A stretch of 32,542 bases of DNA from Nitrosovibrio sp. Nv4 (GCA_945906765.1 CAMDRF010000033.1:1-32542), one strand, 5' to 3'. Counted from the stretch's first letter, positions 11,216 through 19,815 are shown. A program made the numbers and translations. The notes: generated from the sequence alone by a model not told the origin.

Positions 11216-11924
11216 ACCCCCTCCCGAGTCCTTCCGTCCAGCGGTCGTAGATCCGGTCGGCGATCTTGTGCAGCGCGTCGACCCGCGCTTCGAGGTTTTT
11301 CTCCATTTTCGCGGGCGTCTGCACGCCCGGACTCGCCGCCGACTCGCGGATCTCGTCCGCGCCGCCCCGGCACCAGTTGCGGATCAGGTCCCCGGTCATC
11401 TCGACGTGGCACTGCATGCCCAGATGCCTGCCGGTGGCGAATGCCTGGTTGGCGCAGTGCGCGTTGCCGAGCACGCGCGTCGCGCCCGGCGGAATGCTGA
11501 ACGTTTCCCCGTGCCAGTGAAACGACTCGAAGGCCGTGACCGGCGCGAACCACTCGCGCGCGACGTTGTTGTCGGCGACCTTGACCTGGCCCCAGCCGAT
11601 CTCCTTCACGCGCGTGCGCGTCACCTCCCCGCCCAGCGCCTTCGACATCAGCTGTCCGCCGAGGCAGTGGCCCAGCGTGGGCACGTCCTTGCGAACAGCC
11701 TCGCGCACCAGTTCGACCATCGGCTTGATCCAGGGCAGCTCGTCGTTGACGCTCATCGGCCCTCCCATGAACACGAACCCCGAGAACTTGCGTACATCCT
11801 TGGGAACCTTGCGTCCTTCGTCGAGGGCAAAGAGTTTCCAGGGAATCGCGCGGCGCTCGAGGTAGGTGGCAAAATAAGCCGGACCTTCACTGCGCGCGTG
11901 CCTGAATATGGCGACCGGTTTCAT
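11214..11924 (-). CDS. Class I glutamine amidotransferase-like protein
   Basis: 236 aa, related to the GMP synthase glutaminase domain but standing alone. The nucleophile elbow is TLGHCLGGQLMSKALGG, the catalytic His-Glu pair is in MQCHVEMT, and GFVFMGGPMSVNDELPWI matches the oxyanion region. Such free-standing proteins may hydrolyse gamma-glutamyl compounds or act with an unknown partner; the substrate is not determinable here. The start MKPVAIFRHARSEGPAYF removes an antisense N-terminal extension present in the track. Its ATG shares a CATG with the ATG of the divergent aspartic protease gene. A TAGAAT box 8 bp upstream predicts an almost leaderless message. Confidence 0.88.
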   Translation of the reverse strand: MKPVAIFRHARSEGPAYFATYLERRAIPWKLFALDEGRKVPKDVRKFSGFVFMGGPMSVNDELPWIKPMVELVREAVRKDVPTLGHCLGGQLMSKALGGEVTRTRVKEIGWGQVKVADNNVAREWFAPVTAFESFHWHGETFSIPPGATRVLGNAHCANQAFATGRHLGMQCHVEMTGDLIRNWCRGGADEIRESAASPGVQTPAKMEKNLEARVDALHKIADRIYDRWTEGLGRG

Positions 11925-12558
11925 GCTGCGACATTCTATTGCGGTTGTTGCGCTGCTGGCGTGCTCTCCGGCCGCGGCAACCGACGTCGCCCTGATCGGC
12001 ACTTTCGAATCCAAGGCCGCGATTTTGTCGATCGACGCGGGCGCACCCAAGACGGTGAAAGTGGGGCAGAGCTTCGCCGGCATCACGCTGATCGCCGTGG
12101 AAAAGGACCGCGCGACGGTGGAGATCGACGGCAAACGCCGCGTGCTGCAGCGCGGCCAGACCTACAGCAGCGGCGGCGCAGGCTCGGGCGCCCAGAGTGT
12201 GACGCTGTCGGCCGGGGCGGGCGGGCATTTCATGGCCGAGGGCCAGATCAACGGCGGCGCCATCCGTTTCCTCGTCGACACGGGCGCCTCTGCGGTCGCG
12301 ATTCCCGCCAGCGAGGCGAACCGGCTGCGCATCGACTACCGCAAAGGCCGGCGCGGCACCAGCCAGACGGCCGGCGGACCGACCGAGGTGTACATCGTCC
12401 GGCTCGACAGCATTCGCGTCGGCGGCATCGAACTGCAGAACATCGATGCAATCGTGATCGAGCGGGGCCTGGAGATATCCCTGCTCGGCAACACCTTCCT
12501 GAACCGCATGGACATCCGGCAGGACGGCCGGACGATGACCCTCACGCGCCGCTTCTAG
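11923..12558 (+). CDS. Retropepsin-like aspartic protease, exported (TIGR02281-type)
   Basis: 211 aa from ATG 11923; another in-frame ATG lies at 11908. It has a Sec signal peptide (MLRHSIAVVALLACSPAAA), a middle region, and a C-terminal clan AA aspartic protease domain. The active-site motif is FLVDTGASAVAIPASEA, and ISLLGNTFLNRM matches the family's conserved LLG motif. As a single-domain protein it should act as a dimer, in the periplasm or anchored there. The peptide target is unknown. The 5' end overlaps the divergent amidotransferase gene by 2 bp (or 17 bp from 11908), so its promoter must lie inside that gene. It converges on pcm with a 4-bp gap. Confidence 0.85.
   Translation: MLRHSIAVVALLACSPAAATDVALIGTFESKAAILSIDAGAPKTVKVGQSFAGITLIAVEKDRATVEIDGKRRVLQRGQTYSSGGAGSGAQSVTLSAGAGGHFMAEGQINGGAIRFLVDTGASAVAIPASEANRLRIDYRKGRRGTSQTAGGPTEVYIVRLDSIRVGGIELQNIDAIVIERGLEISLLGNTFLNRMDIRQDGRTMTLTRRF
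11933..11938 (-). promoter_or_regulatory. Candidate -10 (TAGAAT) for the glutamine amidotransferase-like gene
   Basis: Minus-strand TAGAAT followed by 8 bases and then ATG (11924). The predicted transcript start lies about 2 nt before the start codon. It is located inside the aspartic protease coding sequence. No -35 match and no Shine-Dalgarno were found. Confidence 0.4.
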
Positions 12559-12562
12559 GGAA

Positions 12563-13264
12563 TCAGCGTCCGGGCACCAGCGGGACCAGAGGCACCAGCG
12601 GCACGAAGCGCACGGGCAGGATACTCTTCTGTTCGATTTTTCCTGCCGCGGTCTTGACGATCAGCAGCAGTTCCTGCGCCCTGCCGGCGGCGCCGACGGG
12701 GATGACCATCCTGCCGCCAAGCTTGAGCTGCGCGAGCAGCGCCTCGGGCACCTGCGGTGCGGCGGCGGTGACCACGATGCCGTCGAACGGCGCCTTCTCC
12801 GGCCAGCCTTTGTACCCGTCGCCGATCCTTATTTCAATGTTCTCGTATTGAAGTTCCTTAAGAGCAATTGCGGCGGCGACACCCAGTGATTGAAGAATCT
12901 CGATCGAATAGACCCTTTGCACAATCTCCGCCAGCACCGCGGCCTGGTAACCCGAACCGGCGCCAATCTCGAGCACCGTGTGATGCGGCTGCGGCGCAAT
13001 CAGGTCCGTGGAGAGCGCGACGATGTAAGGCTGCGAGATGGTCTGCCCCTGCCCGATCGGCAGGGGGTGGTTGCGGTAGGCGAGCGCGCGCTGTGCGTCC
13101 GGCACCAGCCGGTGGCGCTCGACCTTGCCGAGGGCCGCGCGCACCTGCGGCGACATGGCGGGCAAACCGGTGAGGCCGCGGGTCTCGGCATACATCGCCT
13201 CGACCTCGGCAACCATGCGGGCCCGCTGGGCGGAAAAATCCTGTGCTTGGGCTTCTACGATCAA
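12563..13264 (-). CDS. pcm: Protein-L-isoaspartate O-methyltransferase
   Basis: At least 233 aa. S-adenosylmethionine-dependent repair enzyme for isoaspartyl residues. Motifs: LPIGQGQTISQPYIVAL, VLEIGAGSGYQAAVLAE (SAM motif I), FDGIVVTAAAPQVPEALL and a final RFVPL. The only canonical start near the N-terminus is TTG 13264. The reading frame continues upstream, open to 13304, and encodes RVVLGLLLIVEAQAQD, a good signal-peptide core with no ATG, GTG or TTG before it; an ATA overlapping the folE2 stop is the only nearby near-start. The protein may therefore be exported, using a non-standard start. The C-terminus is lengthened by a 9-bp tandem repeat (VPLVPLVP). Confidence 0.88.
   Translation of the reverse strand: MIVEAQAQDFSAQRARMVAEVEAMYAETRGLTGLPAMSPQVRAALGKVERHRLVPDAQRALAYRNHPLPIGQGQTISQPYIVALSTDLIAPQPHHTVLEIGAGSGYQAAVLAEIVQRVYSIEILQSLGVAAAIALKELQYENIEIRIGDGYKGWPEKAPFDGIVVTAAAPQVPEALLAQLKLGGRMVIPVGAAGRAQELLLIVKTAAGKIEQKSILPVRFVPLVPLVPLVPGR
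12573..12604. repeat. 9-bp tandem repeat at the pcm 3' end
   Basis: ggcaccagc, gggaccaga, ggcaccagc and ggcac make about 3.5 imperfect 9-bp units. On the minus strand they encode VPL-VPL-VPL-VP, directly after the conserved RFVPL of Pcm. In the E. coli protein, as I recall it, RFVPLV is followed by a short different tail. This is consistent with slippage extending the C-terminus by whole codons. Confidence 0.75.
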
Positions 13265-13287
13265 AAGAAGCCCTAAAACAACTCGGG

Positions 13288-14091
13288 CTATTGAGCCCGT
13301 TTGTCCCTCTCAATGAGGGCGTAGGCAGAATGGTTGTGGATCGATTCGAAGTTCTCCGACTCGACCACGTAGGCGATGATGCGCTCGTCCAGGTTGAGAA
13401 TCACAGCCACGTCGCGCACCATGTCCTCGACGAACTTCGGGTTGTCGTAGGCGCGCTCGGTGACGAACTTCTCGTCCGGGCGCTTGAGCAGGCCATAGAG
13501 CTCGCTCGAGGCCTGCTTCTCGATCAGGTCTACGATCTCCTCGATCCAGACGAAACCGCTGGTCTTGGCCGTGACCGTGACGTGCGAGCGCTGGTTGTGG
13601 GCGCCGTAGTCGGATATTTTCTTCGAGCAGGGGCAAAGGCTGGTCACCGGCACCAGCACCTTTATCGCGAAGCACTGCTCGCCCTTCTTGATCTCGCCGA
13701 TGAAAGTGACCTCGTAATCCATCAGGCTTTTGACGCCGGATACCGGGGCCTGCTTCTCGATGAAGTACGGGAAACTCATCTCGATGCGGCCCTCGCGGGC
13801 ATCGAGGCGCTCGACCATTTCCCTGAGCATCGCCTTGAAGCTCTCGACCGTGAGCTCGCGCTCCTGCGCGCTCAGGATCTCGACGAAACGCGACATGTGC
13901 GTGCCCTTGAACTGGTGCGGCAGGCCGACGTACATGTTGAACATCGCGATGGTGTGCTGCACGCCGCCCGCGCGTTCCATGACCTTGACCGGGTGGCGGA
14001 TCGCCTTGACGCCGACCTGGTCGATGGCCAGCTTGCGTGAGTCGGCGTCGTTCTGGACGTCCGGGATGGCGTGCGGATCTTTGGCGTTCAT
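13288..14091 (-). CDS. folE2: GTP cyclohydrolase FolE2 (type IB)
   Basis: 267 aa. Opens GTP to dihydroneopterin triphosphate for folate synthesis; the FolE2 type works with varied metals and is often useful under zinc limitation. Recognised by [52 protein letters not shown] (active-site Cys and His region) and [20 protein letters not shown]. The start [13 protein letters not shown] is used; the 53 extra residues in the track's version run back into dxs. A TATAAT lies exactly 6 bases before the ATG, predicting a leaderless message. No zinc-uptake operator could be recognised. Confidence 0.95.
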   Translation of the reverse strand: MNAKDPHAIPDVQNDADSRKLAIDQVGVKAIRHPVKVMERAGGVQHTIAMFNMYVGLPHQFKGTHMSRFVEILSAQERELTVESFKAMLREMVERLDAREGRIEMSFPYFIEKQAPVSGVKSLMDYEVTFIGEIKKGEQCFAIKVLVPVTSLCPCSKKISDYGAHNQRSHVTVTAKTSGFVWIEEIVDLIEKQASSELYGLLKRPDEKFVTERAYDNPKFVEDMVRDVAVILNLDERIIAYVVESENFESIHNHSAYALIERDKRAQ

Positions 14092-14097
14092 GGCGCC

Positions 14098-14125
14098 ATT
14101 ATAACTCCCGAGTGAATTACTCGGG
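14098..14125 (-). promoter_or_regulatory. folE2 -10 box plus a 7-bp dyad
   Basis: Minus-strand TATAAT (14103 to 14098) ends 6 bases before the folE2 ATG, so standard spacing places the transcript start on the A of ATG. Just upstream, CCCGAGT (14107-14113), GAATT and ACTCGGG (14119-14125) form a perfect 7-bp dyad that also includes the dxs stop codon. With no T-run it is a poor terminator; it covers the folE2 spacer and -35 region and could be an operator. Confidence 0.5.
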
Positions 14126-16009
14126 TATTGCAATGCGAATCGACCTATGAATGCCTTCGGCGTCCAGACCGACGCCGGAAAGCAGCTTCGCCGAGTCACC
14201 ATGATCGATGAAACGGTCCGGCAAACCGAGCAAAAGTACCTTCTTTTCAATGCCTAAGGCCATCAGCGCTTCGCACACTGCGCTCCCGGCCCCGCCCATG
14301 ACCTGATGCTCCTCGATCGTAACGAGCCGCTCGTGGGTTTCGGCGAGCTGCTGCACCAGTGCGGTATCCAGCGGCTTGATGAAGCGCATGTTGGCCACGG
14401 TCGCGTCCAGCTTTTTGGCCGCTTCCAGCGCCGGTTTCAGCATCGAGCCGAAAGCAAGAATGGCGATCTTTTTGCCTTCCCGTCTGACTTCGCCCTTGCC
14501 GATCGGAATTGGAGAAAACTCTTTCTGCAAAACAACCCCGGGCCCGGAGCCCCGCGGATAGCGCACCGCCGCCGGGCTGTTGAGTTGATAGCCCGTGTAC
14601 AGCATCTGGCGGCACTCGTTCTCGTCGGCGGGCGCCATCAAGGTGAGATTGGGCACGGTGCGCAGGAAGGCGTAATCGAACGCGCCGTTGTGCGTCTGGC
14701 CGTCGCCGCCCACCAGGCCGCCCCGGTCCAGCGCAAACAACACCGGCAGGTTCTGGATCGCGACATCGTGAATCAGCTGGTCGTAGCCGCGCTGCAGGAA
14801 GGTGGAGTAGATCGCCACCACCGGCTTGAGGCCTTCGCAGGCCATGCCCGCGGCGAAGGTGACCGCGTGCTGCTCCGCGATGGCGACATCGAAATAGCGG
14901 TCCGGAAATTCCTCCGAGAACCGCACCATGCCGGAGCCCTCGCGCATCGCGGGGGTAATCGCCATCAGGCGCTTGTCGGCGCGCGCCATGTCGCACAGCC
15001 AGTCGCCGAAAACCTGGCTGTAGGTGGGTTTGCCGCCCCCGGCCGACTTCTTGATGCCCTCAGTGGGATCAAATTTTCCGGGGCCGTGGTAGGCGATCGG
15101 ATCGTCTTCGGCGAGCTTGTAGCCCTGGCCTTTCTTGGTGATGACGTGCAGGATCTGCGGCCCTTGCATCGCCGTGATGTTCTTCAGCGTCGGGATGAGC
15201 GAATCGAGATCGTGGCCGTCGATCGGCCCGATGTAGGTAAAGCCGAATTCCTCGAACAGGGTCGAGGGCACGACCAGACCCTTGGCGTGCTCCTCGAAGC
15301 GCCGGGCGAATTCGTAGAGCGGCGGTACCGCGCTGAGCAATATCTTGCCCGCCTTGCGCGCCGCCACATACGGCCCCGACATCAGCCGCGCAAGGTAGCG
15401 GTTGAGCGCGCCGACGGCAGGCGAGATCGACATCTCGTTGTCGTTGAGGATCACCAGCAGGTCGGAATCCATGACGCCGGCGTTGTTCAGCGCCTCGAAT
15501 GCCATCCCGGCGGACAGGGCGCCGTCGCCGATCACCGCGACCACGCGCCGCGATTCGCCCTTTCTTTTCGCCGCCACCGCCATGCCGAGCGCCGCCGAAA
15601 TCGAGGTCGAGGAGTGCGCCGTGCCGAAGGCATCGTATTTTGATTCGCTGCGGCGCGGGAAACCCGAGATGCCGTCCATCATGCGCAGCCGCGCCATCTG
15701 CTCGCGCCGGCCGGTGAGAATCTTGTGCGCATAGGTCTGGTGCCCGACGTCCCAGACGATCCGGTCTTGCGGCGTGTTGAACACGTAGTGCAGCGCGATG
15801 GTCAGCTCGACCGTGCCAAGATTCGAGGACAGGTGACCGCCGGTCTTCGATACCGTGTCGAGCAGATAAGCACGCAATTCAGCGGCAAGCTGAGGCAACT
15901 GGCGGTGGTCGAGTCGCCGCAGCGCGGCCGGGTCGTCGATCGTCTTCAGCAACTCGTACATCGCCGGATTGTAGTCCTGCGCGGGAATGTCCCCCGTGAT
16001 CGTCGTCAT
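14117..16009 (-). CDS. dxs: 1-deoxy-D-xylulose-5-phosphate synthase
   Basis: 630 aa thiamine-diphosphate enzyme, first step of the MEP isoprenoid pathway, joining pyruvate and glyceraldehyde 3-phosphate. Motifs: [56 protein letters not shown] (diphosphate/Mg site), [17 protein letters not shown] and [20 protein letters not shown]. The start [13 protein letters not shown] lies 2 bp after the ispA stop; a second ATG at 15961 (MYELLKTID) matches the usual N-terminus of homologues and is an alternative. The track's longer version includes ispA in another frame and is rejected. It is the last gene of xseB-ispA-dxs. Confidence 0.96.
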   Translation of the reverse strand: MTTITGDIPAQDYNPAMYELLKTIDDPAALRRLDHRQLPQLAAELRAYLLDTVSKTGGHLSSNLGTVELTIALHYVFNTPQDRIVWDVGHQTYAHKILTGRREQMARLRMMDGISGFPRRSESKYDAFGTAHSSTSISAALGMAVAAKRKGESRRVVAVIGDGALSAGMAFEALNNAGVMDSDLLVILNDNEMSISPAVGALNRYLARLMSGPYVAARKAGKILLSAVPPLYEFARRFEEHAKGLVVPSTLFEEFGFTYIGPIDGHDLDSLIPTLKNITAMQGPQILHVITKKGQGYKLAEDDPIAYHGPGKFDPTEGIKKSAGGGKPTYSQVFGDWLCDMARADKRLMAITPAMREGSGMVRFSEEFPDRYFDVAIAEQHAVTFAAGMACEGLKPVVAIYSTFLQRGYDQLIHDVAIQNLPVLFALDRGGLVGGDGQTHNGAFDYAFLRTVPNLTLMAPADENECRQMLYTGYQLNSPAAVRYPRGSGPGVVLQKEFSPIPIGKGEVRREGKKIAILAFGSMLKPALEAAKKLDATVANMRFIKPLDTALVQQLAETHERLVTIEEHQVMGGAGSAVCEALMALGIEKKVLLLGLPDRFIDHGDSAKLLSGVGLDAEGIHRSIRIAIPE

Positions 16010-16011
16010 GC

Positions 16012-16917
16012 CTAGAACTTTCGCAGCACGACAAAATCCGCGACCTGCCGCAGGCGCTGCGTGCGTGCGCCGGGATGGTCGAGGGTATCGAGCGCCGCGT
16101 GCGCGCCGAGGCGCAATTCCTCGGCGAACTGCCTGGCGCGCGCGGCCCCCATCGCCGAAACGTAGGTCGGCTTGCCCTGCTTCGAATCCTTGCCCGCGGT
16201 CTTGCCCAGCGTCGCGCTGCTCGCCTGCGTATCCAGCACATCGTCCACGACCTGGAACGCGAGACCGACGCGATTCGCGTACTGCTCCAGCGCCGCCGGA
16301 CAGGGGCCGGCGCACAGCGCGCCCAGCTTCACCGCCGCGCTGATCAGCGCGCCGGTCTTGCGTACGTGCATGAATTCGAGCTCGGCCTGGGAAAGCGTCT
16401 TGCCCGTCGCCTCCAGATCGATCGCCTGCCCGCCCGCCATGCCGCGCGAACCGGCGGCAACGGCCAGCGTGCGCAGCATTTCCAGTTGCGCAGCGGCGTT
16501 GCCGGCTGCCGGATGTTCGGCGAGCAACTGAAAGGCGAGCGTCTGCAGCGCATCGCCCACCAGCAGCGCGGTCGCCTCGTCGTATTCGACGTGCACCGTG
16601 CGCTTGCCCCGGCGCAGCACGTCGTCGTCGATGCACGGCATGTCGTCGTGCACCAGGGAGTAGCTGTGGATCATTTCGACCGCGCAAGCCGCGATGTCGA
16701 GCCGGGCCGGGTCCGCGCCGACAAGCTCGCCGGCGGCGAAGGTCAGCAGCGGCCGCACGCGCTTGCCGCCTTCAAGGGCGGCATAGCGCATCGCCTGGTG
16801 CAGGCGCGCCGGGGCGTGTTGCGCTCCCGGCAGATTGCGCGCAAGAGCAGCTTCGATGCGCGCCTGGATGGAACCCATCCAGGCGGCAAAATCAGCTTCA
16901 GTCTCGATTGCCAGCAT
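16012..16917 (-). CDS. ispA: Polyprenyl (farnesyl/geranyl) diphosphate synthase
   Basis: 301 aa trans-prenyltransferase making C10-C15 diphosphates from IPP and DMAPP. First aspartate-rich motif in [20 protein letters not shown], second in [27 protein letters not shown] and [13 protein letters not shown] also match. The bulk at positions before the first DDxxD suggests a short-chain (farnesyl) product, which is inference. The start [14 protein letters not shown] overlaps xseB by 20 bp, so translation is probably coupled; dxs begins 2 bp after its stop. Confidence 0.94.
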   Translation of the reverse strand: MLAIETEADFAAWMGSIQARIEAALARNLPGAQHAPARLHQAMRYAALEGGKRVRPLLTFAAGELVGADPARLDIAACAVEMIHSYSLVHDDMPCIDDDVLRRGKRTVHVEYDEATALLVGDALQTLAFQLLAEHPAAGNAAAQLEMLRTLAVAAGSRGMAGGQAIDLEATGKTLSQAELEFMHVRKTGALISAAVKLGALCAGPCPAALEQYANRVGLAFQVVDDVLDTQASSATLGKTAGKDSKQGKPTYVSAMGAARARQFAEELRLGAHAALDTLDHPGARTQRLRQVADFVVLRKF

Positions 16918-17149
16918 CGGATGCGGCCGCCAGCGGTTTGAGTACTTCTCCTTCAAGCACGCGCACCTGCTGTTGCGCGGCATCGAGGCGCTCGCGGCAC
17001 TGCTTCGCGAGCTCGAGGCCGCGCTTGTGCGCTGCGAGCGATTGCTCGAGCGACAGACCGCCGTCTTCCATCTTCGCGACGATGCTTTCGAGCTCCGCCA
17101 GGGCCTGCTCGAAACTGGGCTCCGCGGCGCTCTTCGCTTGCTTGGTCAT
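16898..17149 (-). CDS. xseB: Exodeoxyribonuclease VII small subunit
   Basis: 83 aa, helical, with the family motif SFEQALAELESIVAKMEDGG and LSLEQSLAAHKRGLELAKQC. Partners the large subunit XseA (not in this window) to degrade single-stranded DNA. First gene of the xseB-ispA-dxs unit, a common proteobacterial arrangement. The last 20 bp overlap the start of ispA. The ATG has little Shine-Dalgarno sequence before it. Confidence 0.93.
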   Translation of the reverse strand: MTKQAKSAAEPSFEQALAELESIVAKMEDGGLSLEQSLAAHKRGLELAKQCRERLDAAQQQVRVLEGEVLKPLAAASDAGNRD

Positions 17150-17160
17150 AGGGGGCCGCC

Positions 17161-17189
17161 ACCTTAACCGAGTGCGGCAGCAGGGTCAA
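17161..17189 (-). promoter_or_regulatory. Candidate promoter of xseB-ispA-dxs
   Basis: Minus strand TTGACC (17189 to 17184; 5 of 6 to TTGACA), 17-bp spacer, then TAAGGT (17166 to 17161). The predicted transcript start is about 5 nt before the xseB ATG. A TAAAAT on the plus strand at 17202-17207 could serve the divergent Rieske operon but has no -35. Confidence 0.4.
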
Positions 17190-17255
17190 ACCCGGATCAT
17201 GTAAAATGCTTCGCTTTTAGGCACTTAGCCTCGCCTCGCCGAATTTACCGAGCGC

Positions 17256-18356
17256 ATGTCCAATTCCATCCCTACTCCCCATCTGCGGCCGGTGCAGTGC
17301 CAGCTGCCGATGCGCTGGTATTTCGATCCGGAAATCTTCGAACGCGAGAAGCAACTGCTGTTCGACGCCGGCTCCAACTACGTCGGGCACGAATTGATGG
17401 TGCCGGCGCCGGGCGACTACCAGACCATCGGCTGGATGGACCACGCCAAGGTGCTGGTAAAAAATTCCTCCGGCGTCGAGCTGCTCTCCAACATCTGCCG
17501 CCACAGGCAAGCGCTGCTGCTGGAGGGACGCGGCAATATCGAGAACATCGTCTGTCCGCTGCACCGCTGGACCTATGACCTGAAGGGCGAACTGCTCGGC
17601 GCGCCGCGCTTCGCCGAGAGCCCCTGCGTCAAGCTGCGCTCGACGCCGCTGATGCGCTGGAACGGACTGCTGTTTGCCGGGCCCGGCAACCCGCTTGAGG
17701 AACTGGCCGATTTCGGTTGCAGCGAGGATTTCGATTTCTCGGGCTACGTTCTGGATCGCGTGGAGACCACGGACTACGCCACCAACTGGAAGACCTTCGT
17801 CGAGGTCTACCTCGAGGTCTACCACGTGGACTTCCTGCACGCGGGCCTCGGCAATTTCGCCAACTGCGACGACTTCCACGTCAGGTACGGCAAGAGCAAC
17901 TCGGTCCAGGTGATGACCGCGAAGCAGGGACTCACCGCACCCGGCACGCCGGTCTACCGCAGGTGGCAGGAAGCCTGCCTCAAGCAGCTGCGCGGCGAGA
18001 CGCCCAAATACGGCGCGCTCTGGGCCACCAGCTTTCCCGGATTGACGTTCGAGTGGTATCCGAACGTGCTGATCGTCTCGAACCTGATCCCGCGCTCCCC
18101 CGGGCTCACCACCAACGTGGTCGAGTTCTACTACCCGGAGGAAATCGTCCACTTCGAGCGCGATTTCATCGAAGCGCAGAAGGCCGCCTACACTGAGACC
18201 GCGCTGGAGGACGACGAAATCTGCCGGCGGCTGGACCGCGGCCGCCGGGCGCTGTGGCAGCAGGGCCTGGAGGACGCCGGTCCCTATCAGTCGCCGATGG
18301 AAGATACGATGGTGCACTTTCACGAATGGCTCAGACGCGAGCTGGAAGGGAATTGA
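17256..18356 (+). CDS. Rieske aromatic ring-hydroxylating oxygenase alpha-like subunit
   Basis: 366 aa. N-terminal Rieske [2Fe-2S] domain with CRH (in SNICRHRQALL) and CPLHRWTYD as the Cys-x-His/Cys-x2-His ligand pair. The C-terminal catalytic domain has NWKTFVEVYLEVYHVDFLH, in which the H-x4-H pair and a later acidic residue would bind the mononuclear iron. Substrate unknown; no beta subunit or reductase gene is adjacent, so electrons must come from elsewhere. In many betaproteobacteria, as I recall, this gene faces xseB-ispA-dxs, hinting at a conserved rather than catabolic role. First gene of a plus-strand run through DUF2784; the next gene starts one base after its stop. Confidence 0.9.
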   Translation: MSNSIPTPHLRPVQCQLPMRWYFDPEIFEREKQLLFDAGSNYVGHELMVPAPGDYQTIGWMDHAKVLVKNSSGVELLSNICRHRQALLLEGRGNIENIVCPLHRWTYDLKGELLGAPRFAESPCVKLRSTPLMRWNGLLFAGPGNPLEELADFGCSEDFDFSGYVLDRVETTDYATNWKTFVEVYLEVYHVDFLHAGLGNFANCDDFHVRYGKSNSVQVMTAKQGLTAPGTPVYRRWQEACLKQLRGETPKYGALWATSFPGLTFEWYPNVLIVSNLIPRSPGLTTNVVEFYYPEEIVHFERDFIEAQKAAYTETALEDDEICRRLDRGRRALWQQGLEDAGPYQSPMEDTMVHFHEWLRRELEGN

Positions 18357-18357
18357 C

Positions 18358-19185
18358 TTGAACACACTGGTCTCGACCGAGGAACTTGCAGCGCACCCTG
18401 AGTGGCGGGTGTTCGATTGCCGGCACGATCTGGCCAACCCGGCACTGGGAGAGCAGCAGTATCTCGAGGGACACATCCCCGGGGCTTTGTTCGCGCATCT
18501 GGATCGCGATCTCTCCGGCACGAAGACGGGCGGCAATGGCCGCCACCCCCTGCCGGAGCCCAAGACATTCGTCAACTGGGTCGGCAAGCAGGGACTGCAG
18601 CTGACCGACCAGGTGCTGTGCTACGACGGCGGCTCAGGCTCGATGGCGTCGCGCCTGTGGTGGATGCTGCGCTGGGTTGGCCACGAATCGGTCGCCGTGC
18701 TGGATGGCGGATATGCGAAGTGGCAGCGCGAAGGCCGTCCGGTGACGCTGGATGTCCAGGCCGTCACAGCGGCCGCGTACCCCGGGCGCGCGAAAATGTC
18801 GATGGTCGCGTACCTCTCGCACGTCGAGAAAAAACTCAAGAAGGCGGCGCTGCTCGACGCGCGTGCGCCGGCTCGCTATCGCGGCGAGCAGGAACCCATC
18901 GACCCGGTCGCCGGCCGCATTCCGGGCGCGAAGAACCGCTTCAACAACGACAACCTCGCCGCCGACGGCACATTCAAGAAAGCCGCATCGCTGCGCGCGG
19001 AATTCGATGCCGTCCTTGCCGGCCGCAATCCCGGCGACGTCATAAACTATTGTGGCTCCGGCGTCTCGGCGTGCCACAACGCCCTGGCGATGGAGATCGC
19101 GGGCCTGACCGGATCGCGCGTATACCCGGGTTCCTGGAGTGAATGGTCGGCGGATCCGGCAAGGCCGATCTCCAGAAGCGTGTAG
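18358..19185 (+). CDS. 3-mercaptopyruvate/thiosulfate-type sulfurtransferase (double rhodanese)
   Basis: 275 aa with two rhodanese domains. The N-terminal one has LEGHIPGALFAHLDRDLSG; the C-terminal one carries the active Cys in NYCGSGVSACHNALAM. The CGSGV(S/T)AC loop matches mercaptopyruvate sulfurtransferases rather than the CRKGVT loop of thiosulfate enzymes, so SseA-like activity is the better guess. The start codon is TTG with GGAAGGG about 7 bases upstream, one base after the oxygenase stop. Confidence 0.92.
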   Translation: MNTLVSTEELAAHPEWRVFDCRHDLANPALGEQQYLEGHIPGALFAHLDRDLSGTKTGGNGRHPLPEPKTFVNWVGKQGLQLTDQVLCYDGGSGSMASRLWWMLRWVGHESVAVLDGGYAKWQREGRPVTLDVQAVTAAAYPGRAKMSMVAYLSHVEKKLKKAALLDARAPARYRGEQEPIDPVAGRIPGAKNRFNNDNLAADGTFKKAASLRAEFDAVLAGRNPGDVINYCGSGVSACHNALAMEIAGLTGSRVYPGSWSEWSADPARPISRSV

Positions 19186-19201
19186 CCCTGCCGTCTGCGC
19201 C

Positions 19202-19810
19202 ATGCATATCGTCTGCCTCGATCTCGAGGGCGTACTCATCCCGGAAATCTGGATCGAGGTCGCCGAGCGCACCGGCATCGCGGCGCTCCAGCGCACCACG
19301 CGCGACGGGCCCGACTACGACAATCTCATGCAGGGGCGCCTTGCGATTCTCGCCCAGCACAAGCTGCGCCTCGCTGACATCCAGGCGGTGATCGCCGGCA
19401 TGGCGCCGATGGCGGGCGCGCGCGCGTTCCTCGACAGCTTGCGCACGTCGCGGCAGGTGGTGATCCTTTCGGACACGTTCTACGAATTCGCCGCGCCCAT
19501 GATGGCGCAGCTGGGCTGGCCGACGCTCTTCTGCCATCGGCTGGAAGCCGACGCGCAGGGTTTCGTGCGCGCCTACCACCTGCGCATGCCCGACCAGAAA
19601 CGCGCCGCGGTCGAAGCCTTCCGCGCGCTGAACTTCAAGGTGATCGCGGCGGGCGATTCCTTCAACGACACTTCGATGCTCGCGGCAGCCGATGCGGGCA
19701 TCTTCTTCCGCCCTCCTCCCGAGATCGCCGCGCGGTTTCCGCAGTTCCCGGTGACGCAGGACTACGCCGCGCTCGCCGCGGCGCTGGACGCCGCCGCCGC
19801 GAAGCTCTGA
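19202..19810 (+). CDS. thrH: Phosphoserine phosphatase / homoserine phosphotransferase ThrH
   Basis: 202 aa HAD-family enzyme. Closely matches Pseudomonas ThrH as I remember it: CLDLEGVLIPEIWIEVAE (nucleophile Asp in DLEGVL), TTRDGPDYDNLMQGRL, VVILSDTFYEFAAPMM and IAAGDSFNDTSML (Mg-binding Asp). It removes phosphate from phosphoserine and can transfer phosphate to homoserine. Start ATG 19202; the track's earlier ATG at 19139 lies inside the sulfurtransferase gene. It is followed after 5 bp by the DUF2784 gene. Confidence 0.93.
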   Translation: MHIVCLDLEGVLIPEIWIEVAERTGIAALQRTTRDGPDYDNLMQGRLAILAQHKLRLADIQAVIAGMAPMAGARAFLDSLRTSRQVVILSDTFYEFAAPMMAQLGWPTLFCHRLEADAQGFVRAYHLRMPDQKRAAVEAFRALNFKVIAAGDSFNDTSMLAAADAGIFFRPPPEIAARFPQFPVTQDYAALAAALDAAAAKL

Positions 19811-19815
19811 GACCG

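Noticed and set aside
14092-14250. 53-residue N-terminal extension of FolE2 in the ORF track
   Set aside because: Reads into dxs on the same strand in another frame and has no FolE2 similarity.
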